In this document: piece after piece, positions 52,683-60,349 of the stretch | Layout: every line of letters starts with the position of its first letter | How positions within the stretch are numbered: the first letter of the stretch is position 1 | NCBI RefSeq assembly: GCF_030818415.1 | Contig: NZ_JAUTAE010000001.1 | Coordinates: forward strand, 1,970,001 to 2,034,000 | Direction of reading: 5' to 3' | From: Sphingomonas sp. SORGH_AS_0950 | Lineage (GTDB): Bacteria > Pseudomonadota > Alphaproteobacteria > Sphingomonadales > Sphingomonadaceae | Length of the DNA: 64,000 bases | Notes under the pieces: model-generated | What the model was told of the DNA's origin: nothing | Databases searched by the model: none | What the model saw: only the letters and a program-made list of their open reading frames with translations | Position numbers and translations under genes: made by a program

Positions 52683-52910
52683 TTACAAGACGCTCGATAA
52701 TTGCGATGGGAACGGGACAGCCAGCCCCAGGGCATCCTCAACAGGCGCGGTTAGCCAGCGCTCATGGTCATCATCATGAAGGATGATGGGCATGGCCTTG
52801 GGGTGGGTGGCTCCAACCACATGGGTAGCGGGATCGCCCTCATAGCCGGTGGTCAGGAATGCATAGGCAGCATTGTCGCCACACACCAATATGAGCCAAG
52901 ACCGTCAGAG
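52683..52910 (-). pseudogene. SRAP/HMCES (YedK)-family C-terminal fragment
   Basis: About 75 residues remain: AYAFLTTGYEGDPATHVV, then HPKAMPIILHDDDHERWL and TAPVEDALGLAVPFPSQL. This is the C-terminal part of the SOS-response-associated peptidase family, including the conserved His of HPKAMPVIL. The N-terminal catalytic Cys2 half is absent; a stop lies just upstream. SRAP proteins shield abasic sites in single-stranded DNA. Here only a remnant survives between two other genes. Confidence 0.7.
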
Positions 52911-52958
52911 GCCATAATGAGCTTCGGGCAGCAGCAAACAATCAAGTACCCCAAAAGC

Positions 52959-53723
52959 CTAACGCACATTTTGGGAAATTTTTGTAGGCGCCGGAGAAAT
53001 TAATGGAGATGCTTCACAAGCATTTGCTCCATTCCGTTCAACATTCTTCCGCCTTGTGACATGCCTTTCACCGGCTCTGAATGGTACGCTACCAGTGGTT
53101 GGCGCTGATTGTGCAGTTCGTTCAATATAGCAAACCACTTCGCTATTTATAGTCTGGGCTTTCGACCCCAAATCATCATTTTTTGGCACATACGATCGCC
53201 AAAGATATATCATTACAAATAGCATTATTACTATACAAAATATAACGATGTACTTTGATACACGATACGTCCACTCCCCTCTCTTAACCCTCTTCCATTC
53301 ATGCTTTAGAAGCGCCCTAGATGCTTGAATGTAATTCTCCTCTGCCGCCTTGATATTACTAGGGGTGAGATTTGCGTTAATAGAGGCCAAGCTTTCGAAT
53401 GATTCCATACTTTTAAGAAGTTCTATAGCAGTTTTTTCTTCGCTATTAACTCGTAATACAATACCATGACTAGCCTCGTTAAGAGCCTTATAACTATCTA
53501 TGATAGCTGCCGTATTCGGAGAGCCCTGCTGGGGGCGGGCGCGAATAGCATCGGAAATAGCATTTATCTGTACAAGATACGCAACCATGCACTTACGCAG
53601 ATCATCGATCCAGGCCTGCCTAAATTCAGAAATCTTTTGCTCTTTACTGATCACCAGGCCAAGTATCGATACGAGTCCCGCGACAATCGCGGCCCCTACC
53701 GCCCCGATACTTATATCGTTCAT
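52959..53723 (-). CDS. Hypothetical two-helix membrane protein
   Basis: The product has 254 residues from ATG 53723. A membrane helix at 6-27 (VGAAIVAGLVSILGLVIS) is followed by about 130 residues of soluble helices (FRQAWIDDLRKCMVAYLVQ...), then a second helix near 160-180 (YIVIFCIVIMLFVMIYLW) and a polar tail. This arrangement, with the bulk of the protein between two membrane anchors, is often seen in phage or defence membrane proteins, but there is no family match. It is divergent from the gene at 53823 with 99 bp between starts. Confidence 0.55.
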   Translation of the reverse strand: MNDISIGAVGAAIVAGLVSILGLVISKEQKISEFRQAWIDDLRKCMVAYLVQINAISDAIRARPQQGSPNTAAIIDSYKALNEASHGIVLRVNSEEKTAIELLKSMESFESLASINANLTPSNIKAAEENYIQASRALLKHEWKRVKRGEWTYRVSKYIVIFCIVIMLFVMIYLWRSYVPKNDDLGSKAQTINSEVVCYIERTAQSAPTTGSVPFRAGERHVTRRKNVERNGANACEASPLISPAPTKISQNVR

Positions 53724-53822
53724 CAATTTTCTCGTTTTCTATCTTGCGCAAATATCGCCGAGAATGCGAGGTTTGACGCCGCAACGCAAGAAGGTCACTG
53801 GCCTTTTACAACGGGGAGCGAG

Positions 53823-54824
53823 ATGGTTGAACGCATAACTTTCCATTTTGAAGGCGAGAAGGCCGACGCCCACCGTATGAATTTTTACGAAGCCGCACGC
53901 TTTCAATACGCTGCCGCGCGACTCCTTGTTAAGATCGCACAATTCAGAGCAGACGGAAAATTTTCCGAAAGTATAAGTAATAAGAGTAATCATGATATTG
54001 AATTAATCGCCCAAAGGTCCGGCTCTTTTAATTACAATGTCGAGGAATCCGGTCTAGTTGGCGATACATTTCTGAATGTACGACTTTCCGATCTCGTCGC
54101 ATATGTAGCGGAACGCGTAATAGAGAAATTGGACGAATCAACGATTTCTCATATCCCTTTAGATTCTTTAGGTTATGTTGATGAAGATGACGATGAGGAG
54201 TACGTCGCTCCGGTCTTTTCAACCGAATTGGAGCCTAATCAGATTGACAATATGGCAGATGCCGTACTGGCTGGGGATAATTTGACGGCGGCACTTCCGC
54301 GTGAGACTTCAAGTATTGTAAAACGCCGCGTCGCAGAAATCTATCGTGAACGACGCTTGACCGCTACGGCTCGGTCGATTTCTCAAATTTCGGAATCTCA
54401 AAGCCAAAAATTAGTCGCGATGGCTGCTCCCCTTATAGTTGAAATGGGAACTGCGCTACGAAAGAGCGCAACGACGCTTGAGGTTACTACACAAAAAAGA
54501 GGCCCAGTTAAATCGGTCCTTTTCCTTGACCGAAAAATGGCTCGCGATATCGAGACGGCAATTGTTGACCGCCAAATCACCCCAATACTTGGGGACGTCT
54601 CCCAGTTTAATAAGGAAAATGGCTGGGGTAAATTACGCATAGAAAATGGAGCAAAAACTGTAAGCTTTAGTATACCGTCCGACGTTCTTCCGTCAATTCG
54701 TCAAACTTTAATTGACAGCATGAAGAGGGATTTGGTTTACTTAAAGACATACTTTGTTCGCGATCGCGCAGAAAAGGTCAAACGCTTGGTAGTAGTCGGC
54801 ATTCTCCCAACGCCTCTTCCTTGA
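53823..54824 (+). CDS. Hypothetical protein, two-domain, DUF7946-like opening
   Basis: The product has 333 residues; ATG 53823 follows GGGGAG. The opening ITFHFEGEKADAHRMNFYEAARFQYAAARLLVK (landmark, residues 4-36) resembles an uncharacterised domain found in phage- and defence-related proteins. An acidic stretch (YVDEDDDEEYV, about 115-125) separates it from a C-terminal domain (about 220-333) that looks like a small beta-barrel (GDVSQFNKENGWGKLRIENG). Codon use is AT-rich like other island cargo. Function is unknown. Confidence 0.55.
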   Translation: MVERITFHFEGEKADAHRMNFYEAARFQYAAARLLVKIAQFRADGKFSESISNKSNHDIELIAQRSGSFNYNVEESGLVGDTFLNVRLSDLVAYVAERVIEKLDESTISHIPLDSLGYVDEDDDEEYVAPVFSTELEPNQIDNMADAVLAGDNLTAALPRETSSIVKRRVAEIYRERRLTATARSISQISESQSQKLVAMAAPLIVEMGTALRKSATTLEVTTQKRGPVKSVLFLDRKMARDIETAIVDRQITPILGDVSQFNKENGWGKLRIENGAKTVSFSIPSDVLPSIRQTLIDSMKRDLVYLKTYFVRDRAEKVKRLVVVGILPTPLP

Positions 54825-54924
54825 GCATGCCTCGATTTCCTAGTAAGTTTTTCTGACGGCGAGTCAAAGTGATCGCAACCTTCCGCTACCAGTATGATTA
54901 CACGGTCATAGCAAAGGAGCGACC

Positions 54925-55467
54925 ATGGCGGACGAAGCCGTAAACGTGAATGCCGCAGAGCTGGCAACGGACCTGACTATAGCTTGGTTGGGCAACCCCA
55001 ACACCCGCACGCCTGCCAATGAGGTTCCGGCTTTCCTGGGCAAGATGCACGAAACGGTTTCAGCGCTGCTCGGCGGCGGCAGTGGTCCAGCCACGGAACA
55101 AGCTGCCCCCACCGAATACACCCCGGCTGTATCGGTTCGAAAGTCGCTGGCGTCCAAAGATCACATTATTTCGATGATCGACGGCAAGCCCTACAAGACG
55201 CTACGCCGTCACCTTGCTACCAATGGCCTGACCCCGGAGGAATATCGGGATCGCTATGGCCTTAAGGCTGATTATCCGATGGTATCCGAAACCTATTCGG
55301 AAAGCCGTCGTGCCATGGCGAAGAAGATTGGTCTCGGTCGTAAGCCCGGTCAAAGCCCGAAGGCAGAGCAAACTAATAAGGTGGGTGCTAAGCCCGCTCG
55401 TAAAGGCAAGTCGATTTCGGACGCTAAGGCTGCTGCCCAGGCGCATTTGGGTATATCTGGCGAATAA
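54925..55467 (+). CDS. MucR/Ros-type transcriptional regulator
   Basis: The product has 180 residues; ATG 54925 follows AAAGGAG. The MucR core is SMIDGKPYKTLRRHLATNGLTPEEYRDRYGLKADYPMV (landmark, about 85-122), preceded by a longer N-terminal region than in Ros (AELATDLTIAWLGNPNT is the usual start). The zinc-finger cysteines are missing (HIISMIDG instead of a CLE-type stretch), while the His of RRHL remains. The C-terminal tail is basic (KPGQSPKAEQTNKVGAKPARKG). It may silence horizontally acquired genes, as MucR proteins do, or act only on the island. Confidence 0.85.
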   Translation: MADEAVNVNAAELATDLTIAWLGNPNTRTPANEVPAFLGKMHETVSALLGGGSGPATEQAAPTEYTPAVSVRKSLASKDHIISMIDGKPYKTLRRHLATNGLTPEEYRDRYGLKADYPMVSETYSESRRAMAKKIGLGRKPGQSPKAEQTNKVGAKPARKGKSISDAKAAAQAHLGISGE

Positions 55468-55474
55468 CGAAAAT

Positions 55475-55495
55475 GGGGCGGGAGTGACCCGCCCC
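55475..55495. terminator. Hairpin between convergent genes
   Basis: GGGGCGGG (55475-55482) and CCCGCCCC (55488-55495) form an 8-bp perfect stem with a five-base loop, eight bases after the MucR stop and 13 bases before the stop of the convergent gene. It probably ends transcription from both sides; short A- and T-rich runs flank it. Confidence 0.7.
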
Positions 55496-55507
55496 TATCA
55501 TTCGAAG

Positions 55508-55906
55508 TCAACGCATATGATAGCGTCGATCCTGCCGATCATCGACGCCCTGTACGCCAATGGTATCCACCTCGCTATGATCGGCACGCGGGTCAGGCTG
55601 CCCATCTTCGCTAGCTTCGGCATCGATACGGCTAACTTCGTCACGATAAGCTTGCCATACGGACCGCCGATCCGAACCCGACTGGCCACCTTGCCCCGTG
55701 CGGACTACATCGAAAGCGTGAAGCACTACACCGGACAGAAAAAGCGCAGCACCGCATATAACCATCGTCATTTGCTGCTGTTGTAAGGCAAGGTTGACGA
55801 CCCTGCCCCCGAACATTCCTCCCGATATGGAGGTATCAAATACAAATGTGGCATAGGCGACCAGCAACGCCCCTCCAAGCCACATGATAACACCCAAGGC
55901 ACGCAT
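55508..55906 (-). CDS. Small two-helix membrane protein
   Basis: The product has 132 residues from ATG 55906. Helix 1 is at 5-22 (GVIMWLGGALLVAYATFVF) and helix 2 at 47-65 (MVICGAALFLSGVVLHAFDV); the rest is a charged cytoplasmic tail (RTGQGGQSGSDRRS..., many Asp, Arg, Gln). No family is recognised. It lies 22 bp downstream of the 55929-56267 gene's stop on the same strand, so the two are probably co-transcribed. Confidence 0.55.
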   Translation of the reverse strand: MRALGVIMWLGGALLVAYATFVFDTSISGGMFGGRVVNLALQQQQMTMVICGAALFLSGVVLHAFDVVRTGQGGQSGSDRRSVWQAYRDEVSRIDAEASEDGQPDPRADHSEVDTIGVQGVDDRQDRRYHMR

Positions 55907-55928
55907 AGCCCGTCCCCTAAAAACGTTA

Positions 55929-56267
55929 TCAGCGCATTGCGTAGTCAGACACCATCTTTGCCTTTGTGTCCTTCACATTGGCATCGAACCGTTCGATATG
56001 ATAATCCTGATTGGGATTCCTCTCCATGCTAAGCATGTACAGGGCTCGGAGGGTTTTAATATTGTCAACGCAAGCGCCATCAACCGCAGCCTTATAGCTA
56101 TCTACAGACAGTTTCTTAGCCTTTGCCTTCATGTCGAAATCGGAAAGACACTGATTGGCACGGTCGAAAAACTGGTTAAGGCTAGGATTGTCGCCAGAAT
56201 TAGTGATTTGTGCCGTGCCAGGCACTGACAGGCACGCAGCTACGATAGCCACGACGGACTTCCGCAT
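55929..56267 (-). CDS. Small secreted hypothetical protein
   Basis: The product has 112 residues. ATG 56267 begins a signal peptide (MRKSVVAIVAACLSVPGTAQ), so export to the periplasm is likely. The mature part is helical with two cysteines (NQCLSDFD, GACVDNIK) that may form a disulphide. No family is recognised. It leads a likely two-gene unit with the membrane protein encoded downstream. Confidence 0.55.
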   Translation of the reverse strand: MRKSVVAIVAACLSVPGTAQITNSGDNPSLNQFFDRANQCLSDFDMKAKAKKLSVDSYKAAVDGACVDNIKTLRALYMLSMERNPNQDYHIERFDANVKDTKAKMVSDYAMR

Positions 56268-56552
56268 ATGTTTATCCCACGTTCGACCGCTCCGGCCCGA
56301 CAGTCGGGACGGTTGATCGCGCGGGAACACAGGGAACCGCGCCCTGCGTATTCCCTTTCGGTGTTATATTCGGCAGGCCGCCCGACCTGTCTGGTCGAGT
56401 GCCTGTGTTCACCGCCGATTGCGGGCCAATCCTCACGATCAAGATCGGACTGACACATGCTTCGTATGCGCAGTCGCTACGGGTGTCTAGCAGCTACTAT
56501 GCCGTCTGCTGAATAGCGGTACGGGAGACACCGCCCCCTCCCCCGCCACGCT

Positions 56553-57209
56553 TCAATCTTCCTCGGCAGCAACCAGCGCATCTATCAGCTGCCCCCTCAA
56601 ACGGGTTCGACCTGCCACGCTTCGGCAATAGGCATCATCGGCAAAGGCCCGATAAACGCTGGCACGACCGATACCCAACCGCTTTGCAATTTCGGTAGCG
56701 CCAATACCCTCGGCACGGAGGGAGTTGATTGCAGCGATATCAACCGAAGGTTTGCGCCCCTTGTAGACGCCAGCGGCTTTAGCCTTCGCGATACCTTCGG
56801 CTTGGCGTTCCTTACGGATTGCCGTTTCGAATTGTGCGAATACGCCAAGCATTTGAAGAAAGGCAACGCCAGCAGGGGTGGAGGTATCGATTGGCTGTTC
56901 CGTTGCCCGGAGGAACGCCCCACGCTCTTTCAGAACGGCAACGATCTTCTCCAAATCCGCTACCGATCTAGCCAAGCGGTCAATCCGGGTGACCATGAGC
57001 GTATCGCCAGCGCGGATGAACGACAGAACCGTGTCTAACTCGACACGCCCCTCTACGGTCGTGCCCGTCCGCTTCTCCGAACGAATGATCGAACACCCAG
57101 CGGCACGCAACGCTGCCTCTTGGATTTCACAATCCTGATCGTCGGTCGAAACACGGGCGTAACCGATGATGGTCGACATAGTGGAATGTCCCAATTGCCT
57201 CTTAGACAT
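56553..57209 (-). CDS. Serine recombinase / resolvase
   Basis: The product has 218 residues if ATG 57209 (AGGATTGGA ahead) is used; ATG 57179 is closer to the conserved start. The catalytic domain reads IIGYARVSTDDQDCEIQ (nucleophile Ser), TRIDRLARSVADLE and FAQFETAIRKERQAEGI, and the C-terminal helix-turn-helix is GATEIAKRLGIGRASVYRAF. It is of the small resolvase/invertase type (Tn3-like) with a short tail. A likely res or crossover region is found directly upstream. It may resolve dimers of the island or a former transposon. Confidence 0.9.
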   Translation of the reverse strand: MSKRQLGHSTMSTIIGYARVSTDDQDCEIQEAALRAAGCSIIRSEKRTGTTVEGRVELDTVLSFIRAGDTLMVTRIDRLARSVADLEKIVAVLKERGAFLRATEQPIDTSTPAGVAFLQMLGVFAQFETAIRKERQAEGIAKAKAAGVYKGRKPSVDIAAINSLRAEGIGATEIAKRLGIGRASVYRAFADDAYCRSVAGRTRLRGQLIDALVAAEED

Positions 57210-57302
57210 TCCAATCCTGATGTCTCAACATACCGGAGTCAACCCTATTGAGACGATTCGTTTGTCTCGTTCGATTGTCCCGTTAGGGTTTACTCTATTG
57301 AG
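57200..57302. promoter_or_regulatory. Possible res site upstream of the serine recombinase
   Basis: The region carries an inverted repeat TGTCTCAA (57221-57228) with TTGAGAC (57248-57254), a second inverted pair GAGAC (57250-57254) and GTCTC (57264-57268), and a direct repeat CTATTGAG at 57245-57252 and 57295-57302. This arrangement of short repeats next to a resolvase gene is typical of res subsites, but the 12-bp half-site pattern is not proven. Confidence 0.4.
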
Positions 57303-57349
57303 CACCTGCAAAAGCCTATTGCCTAAATAGCTAGCGGCTGGACCAGCAT

Positions 57350-59065
57350 CTACAGCGAATAGCCATAGTCCATTTCGAGAGCGTCGAAGATCATGGTTTC
57401 GTCTATATCAAAGGCGGTTCGAAGGACCGCCGGATGTCGAGCGTCACCAAGCCCGTGCAAACACGCTATTTCTTGCAATAACCCTCTCGGACTACCCATA
57501 AGTTCTTTATCTACCGGACCTCGCGCAAATCGCAGTATTGGATGCTCCACGTTTGCTACTTTCGCTTCTACAGTCACCCCATTCAATAAGAATACCGCCA
57601 GTCCCTGCGTTTCCTTGTCGCCTTTGATGATGTTTGAAAACTTAGCAGTCTTCAAAGAGGGTCGGAATATTTGCGCTACCGCTTGGGATACGTTAGACCC
57701 CATAGCCACGATATTTGTGCAGTCTCCTGTTATCAGAGCTTTCATTATTTCCTGATGGTAAGTGAGCTCTGGCCATTCCTGTAGCTTTGGAATAAGTAAT
57801 TCAAGCATTTGCTCCTGCCCAAGTAACAACAGGCGGCCAAGGCGGTATCTTAGTTGTGAAACCGCCCTCTTACGCTCATAGCCATCAGCAGGACAAGGCT
57901 GATTTAAAGCTTCGTTAGCCTGACTGTAGAGGCGCTTTGCCAAGCCCTCCACATCACGTAAGATTGTTGAAGTGGATACGGCATTCGTCTTAAAGCGTAG
58001 CCAATTCCATAAACCTAATCGTCTAATCTTCTGATAAGAAGACGCTTCTTTGATCGCTTCCGCATAGTCAGGAATAGGGAGCCGCACACCTAAAACAAAT
58101 AACGCGTCTTCAAGGTCACCCATTTTACCATTATTAAATATAAGAAACTTTTTAATGTCACCGACAAGCCTCATCCAGGCTACGGAATGTTCTTCCGGAG
58201 AGAAGTCGTTTGAGCTTTTGATCCAATCACCGGTTGTGAGCCGCAACGTCTTCGGCGACTCCATGCCGTGTATATCAAAGCCGCGTTTCGCTAGTTCTTC
58301 ACGTAAAACAACGACCGCTTTGGCTACATGCTCTGACTTGCCAACAACAGTAATGTCGTCAACATATCTAAAATATTCGACTTCGAACTCCTTCGCGAGT
58401 TCGTCTACTTCACGTAGTACCAAATTTGCTACAAAGTGGCTAAACATTGGACCGGTCAGGATAGATTTGCTTTCCGATCTTACTTCATAGTTAGCAATTA
58501 GCTTTAGACCTAAATCAGTCCACAACTCGTCAAGTTTAGCCTGTTCGCAGAATAGGAGCCACGCAGCTCGTGCGCTTTCAGGTCTGATTGACGGATAAAA
58601 CTTTTTTATGTCTATGTATAGTACTTCACCATCGGGAATGTCTCTACAGACCTTTGCTATTTGAGATTGCCGTTCCCGTAGACCCTTCATGTAAGGATCG
58701 AAGGCTCCTGCGCTGCTTTCTACGGTATCAAGTCTATAGCTGAACACGCGACTCGAAAGAGCGGCATTGTAGTAGTCAGCGCATTTACGTAATAACGCTA
58801 CCTCTGCCAGAGCCTCCGGGATCGACGGAATGAAAAGTTCGCGGTCTTCAAAGCCGCCGTCTTCCGTAACTTGTTTGAAGTGGTAGGAGCGAAGGTAAGC
58901 ACCCTCCTTCTTTGCGAACACAGCTTGCACTGCGCTACCTTCCGCCCAATCATCAGACCTAGCCACCTCTGCTTCAAGGCAGTACCTTAAGCCAAGATAC
59001 GCAAATATATCTCGAGAACGATACTGATTTATGCATGCACTGGCGATACTACCTACTTTGTTCAT
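57350..59065 (-). CDS. Reverse transcriptase, unassigned-group / Abi-like (probable defence)
   Basis: The product has 571 residues. RT motifs: an N-terminal region with RKCADYYNAALSSRVFSYRLD, motif A YIDIKKFYPSI (Asp152), motif B GPMFSHFVANL (205-215), motif C YFRYVDDITVVGK with catalytic YVDD at 234-237, and a downstream FDIHGMESPKT segment (motif D/E). The last 260 residues are helical, repeat-like and leucine-rich (YRLGRLLLLGQEQMLELLIPKLQEW), as in anti-phage UG/Abi RTs. There is no maturase X or HNH domain, so it is not a group II intron protein. The ATG overlaps the stop of the upstream gene (TAATG), so the pair is translated together. Confidence 0.85.
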   Translation of the reverse strand: MNKVGSIASACINQYRSRDIFAYLGLRYCLEAEVARSDDWAEGSAVQAVFAKKEGAYLRSYHFKQVTEDGGFEDRELFIPSIPEALAEVALLRKCADYYNAALSSRVFSYRLDTVESSAGAFDPYMKGLRERQSQIAKVCRDIPDGEVLYIDIKKFYPSIRPESARAAWLLFCEQAKLDELWTDLGLKLIANYEVRSESKSILTGPMFSHFVANLVLREVDELAKEFEVEYFRYVDDITVVGKSEHVAKAVVVLREELAKRGFDIHGMESPKTLRLTTGDWIKSSNDFSPEEHSVAWMRLVGDIKKFLIFNNGKMGDLEDALFVLGVRLPIPDYAEAIKEASSYQKIRRLGLWNWLRFKTNAVSTSTILRDVEGLAKRLYSQANEALNQPCPADGYERKRAVSQLRYRLGRLLLLGQEQMLELLIPKLQEWPELTYHQEIMKALITGDCTNIVAMGSNVSQAVAQIFRPSLKTAKFSNIIKGDKETQGLAVFLLNGVTVEAKVANVEHPILRFARGPVDKELMGSPRGLLQEIACLHGLGDARHPAVLRTAFDIDETMIFDALEMDYGYSL

Positions 59066-59982
59066 TATCCCGCCTTAATCAGATCGATCGGCATAACGCA
59101 CAGACGAACATTAGCTGTGTTTGATGGCTGCGCCGGCGTAGAGAACTTGTAGTTGCACTCTTCGTTGCCCGATGCGGCGACTTGCGGCGTTGCAAAGCTA
59201 GTAAGCTTCGCAAGACTTTTCATTATAAAGGGGAAAAGCCCTTTTTTGGCGGTGTTCATATTCGGCTCGATCCACACAGCCGCGTTCAGTTTTCCCGAAG
59301 AGTACTTAAGTAATTCGGCAAGCTGCGGATACGCAGCTTTTTTCTTGCCGTCTTTTTCTAAAAAGCCGTTAAAGTTCGATATCAGCAGAAGCGTCTGCTG
59401 CGTTGCAGCTTTCGACAAGACAATCTTTTCGACAAGAGCAGAGTTGCTCAATTCAGACAATACGTCCCATGACGACACAAAGCAGTCCAAGGTAATAGCT
59501 TGCTCTTCGAGCGCAGGTCGAATCCTTTCAATCAGATCAACCGCGTAGGCACGGGCAGGAACGGATATCTCACCCCATATCAGATGAATGTGCAACGGAA
59601 GGCGAGGCAGCCGGTGCTCCTCCCTAAGTGTCGCAATACTGCATATGATTGCCAAAGCTGCCGCACCCGCGCCAGCTGGAACATCGATGAAGGTAAGCGT
59701 TCCCGCGGTGAGAAACCTTTTCAGGGTTTGCGCGGTAGTTTTAACTTCCCCCGTCGGGTCCAATAACGCTAGTTGCGCCCTTGCAGCCGAACCATCGAAG
59801 GCGTGAGCGTAATGCGCATCAGTTGCCTCCTTTGTTAGGCCGCCAACCGGTGCTGGATCAGGTCGAGGTTCCTTCGATAAGCCTTCAAGACCATGCGCGT
59901 TTAAAGAAGCTAAGTACGCAGCGGCTAGCGACGGGGCGATCAAGAGTCGCGTACCATCGTGCAGGGAAGCCGGTAATTTCAT
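59065..59982 (-). CDS. Methyltransferase-like protein, partner of the reverse transcriptase
   Basis: The product has 305 residues; ATG 59982 follows GGAGG. Residues 97-112 (TFIDVPAGAGAAALAI) match motif I of Rossmann-fold SAM-dependent methyltransferases; an acidic residue after the next strand (LIWGEISVPARAY, Glu138) and the SSWDVL and LLLISNFNGF segments fit the later motifs. The first 95 residues (ASLHDGTRLLIAPSLAAAYLASL...) are a separate region. The glycine motif is not canonical, so a fold without methyl transfer is possible. The stop overlaps the RT start by one base. It is the promoter-proximal gene of a two-gene operon next to tRNA-Ser. Confidence 0.6.
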   Translation of the reverse strand: MKLPASLHDGTRLLIAPSLAAAYLASLNAHGLEGLSKEPRPDPAPVGGLTKEATDAHYAHAFDGSAARAQLALLDPTGEVKTTAQTLKRFLTAGTLTFIDVPAGAGAAALAIICSIATLREEHRLPRLPLHIHLIWGEISVPARAYAVDLIERIRPALEEQAITLDCFVSSWDVLSELSNSALVEKIVLSKAATQQTLLLISNFNGFLEKDGKKKAAYPQLAELLKYSSGKLNAAVWIEPNMNTAKKGLFPFIMKSLAKLTSFATPQVAASGNEECNYKFSTPAQPSNTANVRLCVMPIDLIKAG

Positions 59983-60162
59983 GAACCTCCACGCGATTAT
60001 TGCAACAAAAAGCTGATTACGTCGCGATAGAAGCACGCTCTGCCATCGGGGGCAACCTTCGCAACCTCTCACGCCATCGGCTTAAGAGTGTTGTACTTTA
60101 TGTTGGTCTGCGCGCCCTAAACCCGTTTTTCTTGTTTCTTTATAGGGGGTTAGTGTTAGCAT

Positions 60163-60177
60163 TGGCGGAGCGGGAGG
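60163..60177 (+). repeat. Island right attachment repeat (inside tRNA-Ser)
   Basis: TGGCGGAGCGGGAGG, identical to 44241-44255. It includes the encoded CCA, the discriminator base and the 3' acceptor strand of tRNA-Ser, so integration restores the tRNA. Confidence 0.7.
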
Positions 60178-60253
60178 GATTCGAACCCTCGATACGGTTT
60201 TGCCGTATACTCACTTTCCAGGCGAGCGCCTTCGACCACTCGGCCACCGCTCC
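60163..60253 (-). tRNA. tRNA-Ser (GGA)
   Basis: On the minus strand the sequence starts GGAGCGGTGGCCGAGTGG and ends CCGCTCCGCCA: a 7-bp acceptor stem, the D arm, the anticodon loop CTGGAAAG with anticodon GGA, a long variable arm (TATACGGCAAAACCGTATA type) and the T arm with GGTTCGAATCC. The CCA is encoded. The long variable arm identifies a class II serine tRNA. The 3' end is the integration site of the genomic island to its left. Confidence 0.95.
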
Positions 60254-60349
60254 GCATGAGTTCATGCCTGGAACACGCGCCCCTAATGCGCTTCGCGGCG
60301 GCGCGCAAGCGATTGCGTGGGGCGGCGGGCTCGTGCAGTCTTTGCGGCG

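Larger units (their letters stand above)
44241..60177. mobile_element. Composite genomic island integrated at tRNA-Ser
   Basis: A 15-bp direct repeat TGGCGGAGCGGGAGG is present at 44241-44255 and, as the 3' end of tRNA-Ser plus CCA, at 60163-60177. Between them lie 15.9 kb of accessory DNA: an IS3 element, decayed terminase genes, a second IS3 element, the end of a P4-type tyrosine integrase, an AlpA-like regulator, a polymerase-like protein, a serine recombinase and a reverse transcriptase operon. Much of 49.9-60.1 kb is AT-richer than the flanks. Tyrosine integrases commonly insert at tRNA 3' ends and leave such repeats. The integrase is now broken, so the island is probably fixed. Confidence 0.75.

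Noticed and set aside
57350-59065. Reverse transcriptase as a group II intron, retron or diversity-generating element
   Set aside because: No maturase or endonuclease domain and no intron-like ends; the protein is too long for a typical retron or DGR RT, and I saw no msr/msd-like folded region or template/variable repeats nearby. A non-coding RNA cannot be fully excluded by eye.
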